DNA from: Desulfobacula sp.
GTDB taxonomy: Bacteria > Desulfobacterota > Desulfobacteria > Desulfobacterales > Desulfobacteraceae
DNA length: 6,772 nucleotides
Direction of reading: 5' to 3'
Assembly (NCBI GenBank): GCA_018702715.1
Contig: JABIYQ010000324.1
Span: 1 to 6,772 of the forward strand
Positions 1-6,104 of the stretch are shown in pieces. The notes beneath the pieces are model-generated. The model ran no database searches and was not told where the DNA came from. It saw nothing but the letters and a program-made list of their open reading frames with translations. Within the stretch, counting starts at the first letter, position 1. The number at the start of each line of letters is the position of its first letter. The position numbers and the translations under genes are program-made.

Positions 1-20
1 ATTTTTGCTAAAGGACCACC

Positions 21-371
21 ATGCCTCCTAAAACTTTTAAATGCAAACAATGCGGTAACTGCTGTATCAACCTCAGCGATGCTTTTCAAACAAGCGTCAG
101 TGATGAAGAAATTGCATTGTGGGAAATCGAAGGACGATATGATATCCTTGAATGGGTGAATTCAATACATCTTGGCGAGGAGCATTATATTCATGATATT
201 TGGATAAATCCAAAAACAGGAGATGATGTAAGTCGGTGTCCTTGGTTGAGGAAATTACCAAAGCAGGATAAATACATTTGCAGGATTCAAGATTTAAAAC
301 CTACGCATTGTCAGAGATATCCGCAATCAAGAAAACATGCTGAAGAAACTGGGTGTAGAGGATTTGAGTAG
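21..371 (+). CDS. YkgJ-type cysteine-cluster protein (putative zinc/iron-chelating domain)
   Basis: A 116-residue soluble protein with eight cysteines in the layout of the YkgJ/UPF0153 family (CxxCxxCC cluster proteins). The N-terminal cluster is C8-x2-C11-x2-C14-C15, followed by C73 (CPWL), C87, C97 (THCQRYP) and C112 (GCRGF). The cysteines probably bind zinc or an iron-sulfur centre; the family's biochemical role is not established, so none is assigned. There is no signal peptide or membrane segment. The start is supported by AAGGA at 11-15, five bases before the ATG, and by the cysteine cluster beginning at residue 8, as is usual for the family. The upstream context is cut off by the window edge. 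Downstream is a long gap, so it is probably a single gene or the last gene of an operon. Confident of the family, unsure of function. Confidence 0.85.
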   Translation: MPPKTFKCKQCGNCCINLSDAFQTSVSDEEIALWEIEGRYDILEWVNSIHLGEEHYIHDIWINPKTGDDVSRCPWLRKLPKQDKYICRIQDLKPTHCQRYPQSRKHAEETGCRGFE

Positions 372-556
372 GTGTTGAAAGACTGATCCATTTCAAATTT
401 TGAGTACAATTTTTTTTCGGATCGGATTTATTTTGAGATTTCGATTTTGAAAAATGTTTTTCTTTTTCATGGTGGAGTTCCTCCTCGATTTTTTCAATTG
501 CTTTTTGCAGATTGATCTTATAAATATATCACCGATTTAGTTCGGATGGTTCTTAC

Positions 557-583
557 TTGAGGGGGAACTTTTCCTTTTATAAT
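557..583 (+). promoter_or_regulatory. Possible sigma-70 promoter upstream of the long hairpin
   Basis: A perfect TATAAT at 578-583 is preceded by TTGAGG at 557-562 with a 15-base spacer, shorter than the optimal 17. Transcription would start near 590 and run into the hairpin at 626-749. In such AT-rich sequence a chance TATAAT is likely, so this is tentative. Confidence 0.25.
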
Positions 584-625
584 AAAAAACCATTCCGTGA
601 TCAGCATAAAATTAACAAGAAAAAT

Positions 626-749
626 GAAACTGTTATTCAAAAATAATTGAGCTGTGAATCTGTGTGAGATCCTTTGAAATACTCTCACAAAATCACACCA
701 TCAATTATTTTTAAAGGTACCAATATATATAGATAACAGCAGCAGTTTC
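626..749. repeat. Long interrupted inverted repeat / possible structured RNA
   Basis: Nested complementary arms fold about 124 bases into one long hairpin. Outer arms are GAAACTG (626-632) with CAGTTTC (743-749). A perfect 12-bp stem, AAAAATAATTGA, pairs 639-650 with 701-712. TGTGA (653-657) pairs with TCACA (693-697), and TGTGAG (663-668) pairs with CTCACA (684-689), leaving an apical loop at 669-683. Four stems in the correct nested order are unlikely to be chance alone. There is no open reading frame inside and no U-run directly after it, so it is not an ordinary intrinsic terminator. It could be a small RNA, an mRNA leader element for the downstream hydrolase, or a short miniature-transposon-like relic. 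No second copy is visible in this window. Confidence 0.5.
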
Positions 750-956
750 TTTTATCTGCTCTCCTGGTGAAATGAAAGGTATAAAATTTACCCACCTGAA
801 ATAATTCTATGCAATGTTAGCAGCGTTTGAGGTATGGGGGTTACAAAAGTTAGGCTTGACAATAGTTCCAAAATCCGAAAAAGTTTACATCGACTATTGA
901 AAAATTTAACTGTTGCTTCACAACTGGTTTAACCGCTGGGAAAAAGGAGAATCATC

Positions 957-1889
957 ATGAATCAAAGTGACTTTCATTTATTGGGTAAATATGATCAATC
1001 CATTTATGTGTCCAAGTGGATCCCTGAAGATAAAGCTCCCAGAGCTGTGATTCAATTGGCCCATGGAATGGCAGAACATATTACCCGCTACAATGACTTT
1101 GCCGAAAAATTAGTGGGCGCAGGATATGCAGTATACGGCAATGACCATCGTGGACATGGGAAAACCGCAGGTTCCTTGGAAAATATCGGCTACTTTGCAG
1201 ATGAAGATGGTTTTAATGTAGTTGTTGAAGATATGAAACTGTTGACAGATACCATCAATGAAGAATACCCCAAGCTACCAGTATTCCTTTTCGGGCACAG
1301 CATGGGCTCGCTGTTATCAAGAAGTTATATTGCCCGGTTTGGAGATGGTTTAAAAGGGGTTGTTTTGTCCGGTACAACAGCAAATACTGGTCTTCTCGGT
1401 TTAGTAGCAGTTTTATTGGCCAAAATTGAATGCAAAATAAAAGGAAGAAAAGTTCCCAGTAAATTTTTGGACAGTATGGTTTTCGGAGCCTTTAACAAAC
1501 CCTATAAACCGGCAAGAACTGATTTTGACTGGCTAAGCCGGGATAATGAGCAAGTTGATTTGTACGTGAATGATCCGTATTGCGGGGGTGTTTTTACGAC
1601 AGGGTTCTTTCTTGATTTTTTTTCCGGTCTGAGTGAAATGTTTAAAACCCAGAACACAAAAAAAATTCCCAAAGAACTGCCAATGTATATTTTCTCAGGC
1701 GAGTTGGATCCAGTGGGAGGAAAGAAAGGAACCATGGTTAAAAAAACCTTTGAAATTTATAAAAATGCCGGGATTAAAGATATTGAAATAAAACTGTATC
1801 CTGAAGCCCGGCATGAGATGTTAAATGAAACCAATAAGGAAGATGTTTACAACGATATTATCCAATGGTTTAATAAAAAACTCGGTTAG
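957..1889 (+). CDS. Alpha/beta hydrolase, monoacylglycerol lipase / lysophospholipase type
   Basis: A 310-residue serine hydrolase of the Hydrolase_4 (serine aminopeptidase S33-like) group, which includes bacterial and eukaryotic monoacylglycerol lipases and PldB-like lysophospholipases. It most likely hydrolyses an ester bond in a glycerolipid or lysophospholipid; the exact substrate cannot be read from sequence. Visible features in order are HGMAEH (36-41, oxyanion-hole region), DHRGHG (63-68), the nucleophile elbow GHSMG with Ser115, a cap region at about 140-235, Asp251 in GELDP, and His286 in ARHEM. The triad Ser115-Asp251-His286 is therefore complete. There is no signal peptide, so it is probably cytoplasmic or loosely membrane-associated. 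The start is well supported by AAGGAG at 944-949, seven bases before the ATG. It stands alone on its strand; its stop overlaps by a few bases the end of a broken minus-strand gene. Confidence 0.92.
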   Translation: MNQSDFHLLGKYDQSIYVSKWIPEDKAPRAVIQLAHGMAEHITRYNDFAEKLVGAGYAVYGNDHRGHGKTAGSLENIGYFADEDGFNVVVEDMKLLTDTINEEYPKLPVFLFGHSMGSLLSRSYIARFGDGLKGVVLSGTTANTGLLGLVAVLLAKIECKIKGRKVPSKFLDSMVFGAFNKPYKPARTDFDWLSRDNEQVDLYVNDPYCGGVFTTGFFLDFFSGLSEMFKTQNTKKIPKELPMYIFSGELDPVGGKKGTMVKKTFEIYKNAGIKDIEIKLYPEARHEMLNETNKEDVYNDIIQWFNKKLG

Positions 1890-2036
1890 ATGCTAAAGCG
1901 CTCCATCATTTTGCTAAGGATTCGTCCCAGATCAACCCATCCTGTTGCGTTGTCTTTAAAGTGATCCTCTCCCAGGAAATTAAACAAAAGGTTTAACTAA
2001 TTTTGAAGGATAATTTTTATGGTCGATTATCGGCAT
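1886..2036 (-). pseudogene. Small broken minus-strand gene (one frameshift), function unknown
   Basis: On the minus strand an ATG at 2036-2034 is preceded by TAGGAG (about 2044-2049) at good spacing. It begins a frame reading MPIIDHKNYPSKLVKPFV, which stops at 1982-1980. Overlapping it in another frame, 1996 to 1886 is open and ends with the protein-like sequence FLGEDHFKDN ATGWVDLGRI followed by LSKMMERFSI and TAA. Joining the two needs one frameshift near 1983-1994 and gives about 50 residues. A plausible promoter lies just upstream (2099-2127). The start signals and the protein-like C-terminus argue for a real gene that has lost its frame, or a larger gene that lost its middle. I do not recognise the family. 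A sequencing error or a genuine recoding event at the GTT-TAA step are alternatives. Confidence 0.4.
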
Positions 2037-2098
2037 AATTCAACTCCTATAGAAAAAAATGAAAAAATCGTATCGCACGGCTTTAAAGGGTTAGATAT

Positions 2099-2127
2099 TT
2101 TATAAAGAATATTATCAAGAAAGTAAA
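2099..2127 (-). promoter_or_regulatory. Possible sigma-70 promoter for the broken minus-strand gene
   Basis: Read on the minus strand, TTTACT (2127-2122) is followed after exactly 17 bases by TATAAA (2104-2099). A start near 2092 would leave a leader of about 55 nt before the TAGGAG and the ATG at 2036. Its agreement with a ribosome binding site and start codon downstream raises confidence over a chance AT-rich match. Confidence 0.4.
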
Positions 2128-2133
2128 ACGAAT

Positions 2134-2383
2134 ATGACACAGGGAGTAATACATTTCAACATGGAAAAACGCCATTTTTCCGTTGAATATTTTACAAAGA
2201 TGCTTCCATATATACATCAGGAAACCGTGGATAAAATTATCTATGCTCTTCGCAAAGGGGGGCTACCGGAGTGAAGTAGGTAAAAAACCTGTATGGATTC
2301 TATCATTGGCAAATTATGTCATGATTTTTTTTAACAGAGTGAAAACAAGGACAAATCAAAAAAGCCGTAAGTCATTGGGTTAG
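2134..2383 (+). pseudogene. Small plus-strand gene split at a six-G run, function unknown
   Basis: The plus strand from 2134 (or from a second ATG at 2161) reads a protein-like amphipathic sequence that includes VEYFTKMLPYIHQETVDKI and ends RKGGLPE at the stop 2272-2274. Just before that stop is a run of six G at 2257-2262. Removing one G joins it to the next frame, which continues YRSEVGKKPVWILSLANYV and ends in a lysine-rich tail at 2383. The joined product would be about 73-82 residues. Its stop lies inside the loop of the terminator at 2358-2403. No good ribosome binding site precedes either ATG (GGGAG at 2142-2146 is 14 bases from the second), which fits a truncated or decayed gene. I do not recognise the family. 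A homopolymer sequencing error could also explain the break. Confidence 0.35.
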
Positions 2384-2403
2384 AGGTTAGACTTACGGCT
2401 TTT
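2358..2403. terminator. Bidirectional intrinsic terminator
   Basis: A perfect 14-bp inverted repeat, AAAAGCCGTAAGTC (2360-2373) with its complement at 2390-2403, encloses a 16-base loop. On the minus strand the stem is followed by a run of T (complement of A2358-A2363), so it terminates the EF-G/ATPase unit, whose last stop is at 2431. On the plus strand four T end the stem, so it can also stop transcription from the left. Its place between converging units supports the call. Confidence 0.9.
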
Positions 2404-2430
2404 GGGGATTGGATAATTATAAGGAATTAT

Positions 2431-3126
2431 TTATTCTTCAACAATCATCATAGTAGCAGGATTAAGCCTGTATCTTTGATCTGTTCTGTCACCGTCTTTT
2501 AAAATTACAGCTTCTATTTTATCTTCCACAGGTTGAAGAAAAATGGCTTTGTCAAATTTTTCTTTATGGGTATCAAGCTGGATTGGGTATCCTTCCGGAC
2601 TCAATTTTTCTTCCCTGTGGCTTTTCATGGAAAACCAGATGAAAATAGAAAATTCATGATTTAAGTTTTCAAGTTCTTCAAGAATGCCTGAGACATCTTT
2701 ATCAAAATTCAAGCCGTCAATAATCATGATGCAAGGCAAGGCAAGGTCTGCTTTTTTGAAGCTTTTAAGATAATCCCTTATTTTTTCTGAATCAAATGTG
2801 GATTCATTATAGCTGATTCCAACCTTATTGAGATTGATGTCTTCCCAAAGTCTGACAGCTTTCTGGGGGTCAACATATCCTATACTGTCCACAAGGTTTG
2901 TATATCCTTCGCTATACCTTAAGTTTATTTTCTCAATGGGGTCATCAAGGCTGATATGAAGTATTTTTTCATCTTTTAACAATTGAGTCAGTGCTATCTG
3001 AACAAGAAAACTGGTTTTTCCAACACCAGCCCTTGAAAGAACTGCACCGAATCTACCTTGTTTTAGGTTTTCAATCCCAATTGCTTTTGAAACCGGGCTT
3101 TTAGAAATGAGATCTTTTTTTAACAT
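2431..3126 (-). CDS. RecA/KaiC-like P-loop ATPase of unknown function
   Basis: A 231-residue protein with a Walker A motif, SRAGVGKTS (31-39), and a Walker B strand, IMIID (133-137), in the order and spacing of RecA-fold ATPases (RadA/KaiC/DnaB-like). A strand at 160-166 (SIFIWFS) followed by SHRE resembles the motif-3/sensor strand of that fold. It is a single core domain, with no helicase extension, zinc finger or DNA-binding domain visible, so recombinase or helicase function should not be assumed. There is no signal peptide. It starts 26 bases after the stop of the EF-G gene on the same strand, with GAGAGG (3136-3131) just before the ATG. It is therefore almost certainly co-transcribed with EF-G from the promoter at 5388-5416 and ends at the terminator at 2358-2403. 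The context hints at a role linked to translation, but this is inference only. Confidence 0.85.
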   Translation of the reverse strand: MLKKDLISKSPVSKAIGIENLKQGRFGAVLSRAGVGKTSFLVQIALTQLLKDEKILHISLDDPIEKINLRYSEGYTNLVDSIGYVDPQKAVRLWEDINLNKVGISYNESTFDSEKIRDYLKSFKKADLALPCIMIIDGLNFDKDVSGILEELENLNHEFSIFIWFSMKSHREEKLSPEGYPIQLDTHKEKFDKAIFLQPVEDKIEAVILKDGDRTDQRYRLNPATMMIVEE

Positions 3127-3152
3127 GTTTCCTCTCTCTTTATATAAATGGC

Positions 3153-5237
3153 TTATTTTTTTTGTGCTTTTTCTTCAAGTTTTTTTCTGGCAATTTCTTC
3201 TGCAATAGATAGTGGTACCTGTTTATATGTTGAAAACTCCATTGTAAACTGGGCTTTTCCCTGTGTAGCAGATCTGAGAACGGTAGAAAAGCCAAACATA
3301 TCAGATAATGGCACCTGGGATTCCACCACAGACATGACACCTTCTTCCTGAGAGCCCTGAATAATACCTCTTCTCTGGTTAATCAGACCCATACAGGATC
3401 CCTGGAACTCATTGGGTGTTTCAATAACAACCTTCATGATGGGTTCTTTTATCACAGGTTTTGCTTTGTTGTATGCCTCAAGAAAGGCTCCCCTTGCTGC
3501 GGATTTGAACGCCATTTCAGAAGAGTCCACAGCATGAAATGCACCATCGTCAATAGTGACCTTAATTCCCGTAACAGGGAAATCAAGTTTGGGACCTTTG
3601 GCCATGCATCCTTCAAAGCCTTGTTTACAGGACGGGATATATTGAGTGGGGATTCTGCCACCTGTAATTTTATTAACAAATTCAAATTCATCATCATGTG
3701 GTTCCATAAATCCGGCAATACGGCCATATTGTCCTGCACCACCCGTCTGTTTTTTATGGGTATAGTTAAACAGAGCTTTTCTGGTAATGGTTTCTCTGTA
3801 CGCAACCCTTGGTTTGCCAGTTTCAACTTCTGCGCCGTATTCTCTTTTCATTCTTTCAATATAGACTTCAAGGTGTAGTTCGCCCATACCCTGAATTATG
3901 GTATCTCCGGTTTCATGATCCACATGGGTTTTGAATGTCGGATCTTCCTTGGTAAATCGGTTTAAAGCCTTTGACATGTTGATCTGAGCTTTATTGTCCT
4001 TTGGAACAATGGACAAAGAGATAACCGGTTCCATAACATGCATGGCAAGCATTGAGTAATTGATTGTTGGTGATACAAATGTATCACCGGAAGCGCAGTC
4101 AACTCCGAACATGGCACCTATATGACCGGCCGGAATGGCCTCTACATCTTCAGTTTGAGATGAATGCATTCTGATCAGACGTCCTGCCCGAAATTTTCTC
4201 CCATCTCTTGAATTAACCAATGTGTCGCCTTTATTAATACATCCCTGATAGACCCTGATATAAGTCAACTGACCATATTGTCCGTCTTCCAGTTTAAAGG
4301 CCAAGGCCACAGTTGGTTTTTCAAAGCTGCTTTCAAGAATAACAGCTTCTTCATTATTATCCATATCAAGGGCTTCATTTTCAATATCAAGAGGGGAGGG
4401 AAGATAACTGATCACTGCATTCAGCAGAGGCTGAACAGCTTTGTTTTTATATGCAGATCCAAGAAACACAGGAGTCATCTGTCTTGAAATGGTTCCTGTT
4501 CGAACTGCAGACATAATCAGTTCTTCAGTGATGTCATTTTCTTCCAGAATGGCATCGGTAAGCTCCTCTGAAAAAAGAGAGACCGCATCGATCATCTCTT
4601 CTCTGGCTATTTGGGCCTCTTCCAACATTTGGGCTGGTATATCTTTTGTTATAATTATTTCACCATTTTCCCCTTCAAAATAATAGGCTTTCATGGCAAC
4701 AAGATCAACAACGCCCTCATGTTTGTCTTCAAGCCCTATGGGAAGCTGCATCATGACTGAGTTATGACCAAGCTTATCCCTCAGCTGCCTGCTGACCTTG
4801 ATCGGATTGGCACCGGATCTGTCACATTTGTTTACAAAAGCAATGCAGGGGACTTTATAGCGTTTCATTTGCTGGTCTACAGTAATGGACTGGGACTGGA
4901 CTCCTGATACAGAGCACAGAATCAGTACAACTCCGTCCAAAACCCTTAAAGAACGCTCAACTTCAACAGTAAAGTCAACATGGCCCGGGGTATCAATAAT
5001 ATTGATATTATGTTTGTCCCATTCACAATAAGTTGCAGCAGAAGCAATTGTGATCCCTCTTTCTCTTTCAAGTTCCATGGAATCCATGACAGCACCAACG
5101 CCATCTTTGCCTCTTACTTCATTGATTTTATAAATTTTATCAGTGTAAAATAAAATTCTTTCCGTTAGTGTGGTTTTACCGGAATCAATATGAGCACTGA
5201 TTCCAATATTTCTTACTTTTTCTAGATCTCTGATCAT
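3153..5237 (-). CDS. fusA: Elongation factor G, mitochondrial-EFG1-like (spdEFG1) type
   Basis: A 694-residue, full-length translational GTPase that moves tRNA and mRNA through the ribosome after peptide bond formation. G-domain motifs are AHIDSGKTT (15-23), RGITI (60-64), DTPGH (82-86), NKCD (136-139) and SA (261-262). Domain II spans about 305-390, domain III about 400-475, domain IV about 480-600 (including QTGGAGQYGR, 497-506) and domain V about 600-690. The Ser at P-loop position 19 (most bacterial EF-G have Ala), the VMDSMELERERGITI switch region and FGVDCASGDTF (377-387) match human GFM1-type EFG1 as I know it. This places it in the spdEFG1/mtEFG1 group rather than canonical FusA. Such genomes often carry more than one EF-G, so it may be the main translocase or a second copy. 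AAGGA at 5252-5248 lies 10 bases before the ATG. It is first in an operon with the ATPase gene. Confidence 0.95.
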   Translation of the reverse strand: MIRDLEKVRNIGISAHIDSGKTTLTERILFYTDKIYKINEVRGKDGVGAVMDSMELERERGITIASAATYCEWDKHNINIIDTPGHVDFTVEVERSLRVLDGVVLILCSVSGVQSQSITVDQQMKRYKVPCIAFVNKCDRSGANPIKVSRQLRDKLGHNSVMMQLPIGLEDKHEGVVDLVAMKAYYFEGENGEIIITKDIPAQMLEEAQIAREEMIDAVSLFSEELTDAILEENDITEELIMSAVRTGTISRQMTPVFLGSAYKNKAVQPLLNAVISYLPSPLDIENEALDMDNNEEAVILESSFEKPTVALAFKLEDGQYGQLTYIRVYQGCINKGDTLVNSRDGRKFRAGRLIRMHSSQTEDVEAIPAGHIGAMFGVDCASGDTFVSPTINYSMLAMHVMEPVISLSIVPKDNKAQINMSKALNRFTKEDPTFKTHVDHETGDTIIQGMGELHLEVYIERMKREYGAEVETGKPRVAYRETITRKALFNYTHKKQTGGAGQYGRIAGFMEPHDDEFEFVNKITGGRIPTQYIPSCKQGFEGCMAKGPKLDFPVTGIKVTIDDGAFHAVDSSEMAFKSAARGAFLEAYNKAKPVIKEPIMKVVIETPNEFQGSCMGLINQRRGIIQGSQEEGVMSVVESQVPLSDMFGFSTVLRSATQGKAQFTMEFSTYKQVPLSIAEEIARKKLEEKAQKK

Positions 5238-5274
5238 TTTAAAATCATCCTTTGAATATATAATTTACTTTTCA

Positions 5275-5297
5275 AACAATTTTAGAATGCAATTGTT
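5275..5297 (-). promoter_or_regulatory. Weak stem-loop in the EF-G mRNA leader
   Basis: A 7-bp inverted repeat, AACAATT (5275-5281) with AATTGTT (5291-5297) and a 9-base loop, lies about 40 bases before the EF-G start codon, inside the predicted leader of roughly 140 nt. It is AT-only apart from one G/C pair, so it is weak and may be chance. No known ribosomal-protein or riboswitch motif is recognised in this leader. Confidence 0.2.
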
Positions 5298-5387
5298 GTC
5301 AAAGGTTTCCCTGTATTTAAATATTGCTAAATTATTGCGATTTTGTTAGTGTGAACCCGAAGTTAAACTTAGCTTTTAAAACAAAAA

Positions 5388-5416
5388 ATAATATATTTAA
5401 CTAACTAATTTGTCAA
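5388..5416 (-). promoter_or_regulatory. Sigma-70 promoter of the EF-G/ATPase operon
   Basis: On the minus strand a perfect TTGACA (5416-5411) is followed after exactly 17 bases by TATTAT (5393-5388), five of six matches to the -10 consensus. Transcription should start near 5380, leaving a leader of about 140 nt before the EF-G ATG. The -35 box lies only about 10 bases from the earliest possible rsmG start on the other strand, so the divergent genes share a compact control region. This is the best promoter in the window. Confidence 0.75.
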
Positions 5417-5426
5417 GTAAAAAGTA

Positions 5427-6104
5427 TTGATTGTGCATATTTTGTCAGAACAATTAATCCATGAGTCAATAACATGTATAAAAAAAGGATCAAACGACCT
5501 GGGAGTCAAGGTTTCCGATCACCAGGCCCAGTTGATGATCCTTCATGCAAAAGAGTTGATGGCATGGAATAAAAAAATAAATCTTACTGCCATTAAAAAA
5601 CCTTTGCAGATTGCTGAAAAGCATTTTATCGATTCCATTGCAGCAGCTATGTTTCTTGAAAATGAAACCTGCCTTATGGATATGGGATCAGGGGGGGGAT
5701 TCCCAGGTATTCCCATTAAAATAATGAATCCTTCATTAAAAGTTGTCCTGGTAGATTCCTCTCGGAAAAAGGTCAATTTCTTAAAACATGTGATACGAAT
5801 CTTACATCTGGAAAATATTGATGCCATCCATGCAAGGGTTGAAGACCTTCATGCAAATAACGCCTATCAAAACAAATATGATGCTGTAATATCCCGGGCC
5901 TTTACCAGCCTTTCAGATTTTGTGACAGTTGCAGTTCCTTTTTTAAATGAAAAAGGGAAAATTTATGCAATGAAAGGGAAAAATGCAGAAAAAGAGATTA
6001 CATCAACCCTTTCAAATGAATTTGATTTAAAAACATATCATTACCTATTGCCTTTTGAAAAATCTGATCGATATATGATCAAATTATTTTTCAGAAGGGG
6101 TTAA
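5427..6104 (+). CDS. rsmG: 16S rRNA (guanine-N7)-methyltransferase RsmG (GidB)
   Basis: RsmG uses S-adenosylmethionine to methylate N7 of G527 in the 530 loop of 16S rRNA; in other bacteria its loss gives low-level streptomycin resistance. The 225-residue product shows the family signatures in order: WNKKINLTAI (47-56), HFIDS (66-70), the SAM-binding loop MGSGGGFPGIP (86-96), VDSSRKK (109-115), ARVEDL (136-141), SRAF (156-159) and AMKGK (181-185). It is normal in length. The start is uncertain. The earliest in-frame starts are TTG 5427, GTG 5433 and TTG 5442, none with a clear ribosome binding site; the next ATG (5536) would cut into the N-terminal helices. The gene diverges from the EF-G operon, and its last 21 bases overlap the convergent NUDIX gene. 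A run of eight G (5691-5698) encodes part of the SAM loop. Confidence 0.93.
   Translation: MIVHILSEQLIHESITCIKKGSNDLGVKVSDHQAQLMILHAKELMAWNKKINLTAIKKPLQIAEKHFIDSIAAAMFLENETCLMDMGSGGGFPGIPIKIMNPSLKVVLVDSSRKKVNFLKHVIRILHLENIDAIHARVEDLHANNAYQNKYDAVISRAFTSLSDFVTVAVPFLNEKGKIYAMKGKNAEKEITSTLSNEFDLKTYHYLLPFEKSDRYMIKLFFRRG

Larger units (their letters stand above)
372..956. other. 585-base gap between the YkgJ-type gene and the hydrolase
   Basis: No convincing protein gene. It contains a possible plus-strand promoter (557-583) and a long interrupted inverted repeat (626-749), both listed separately. On the minus strand, 301-528 is open for 75 codons and encodes a Lys/Glu/Ser-rich stretch without a good start codon. 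A second minus-strand frame has ATG at 470 to 468 behind GAGGAGG (480-486, 9 bases away) and would make a basic 25-residue peptide ending at 393. The GAGGAGG may simply be Glu codons of the first frame, so neither is called as a gene. A TTGACA at 856-861 lies before the hydrolase but has no good -10 partner. The rest is AT-rich sequence in which I see nothing. Confidence 0.5.

Noticed and set aside
856..884. TTGACA upstream of the hydrolase as its promoter
   Set aside because: No acceptable -10 box lies 16-18 bases downstream (the bases there read AAAAGT), so only half a promoter is present.
372..956. Retron, CRISPR array or tRNA in the long gap
   Set aside because: No reverse transcriptase is nearby, there are no regularly spaced direct repeats, and no cloverleaf with a TTC loop and acceptor stem is visible.
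1502..1735. Open frame on the minus strand inside the hydrolase gene
   Set aside because: It lies wholly inside a gene with a complete catalytic triad, and its translation has no recognisable motif; it is a shadow of the real frame.
1890..1964. ATG directly after the hydrolase stop, opening 24 codons
   Set aside because: No ribosome binding site, and the minus strand over the same bases looks far more protein-like.
3452..4683. Several open frames on both strands inside the EF-G gene
   Set aside because: All lie within the conserved full-length EF-G frame and have no start signals or family motifs of their own.
5298..5326. Second TTGACA on the minus strand nearer to EF-G (5303-5298)
   Set aside because: The only -10-like box after it (TAAAAT) is 12 bases away, far too close; the promoter at 5388-5416 is much better.
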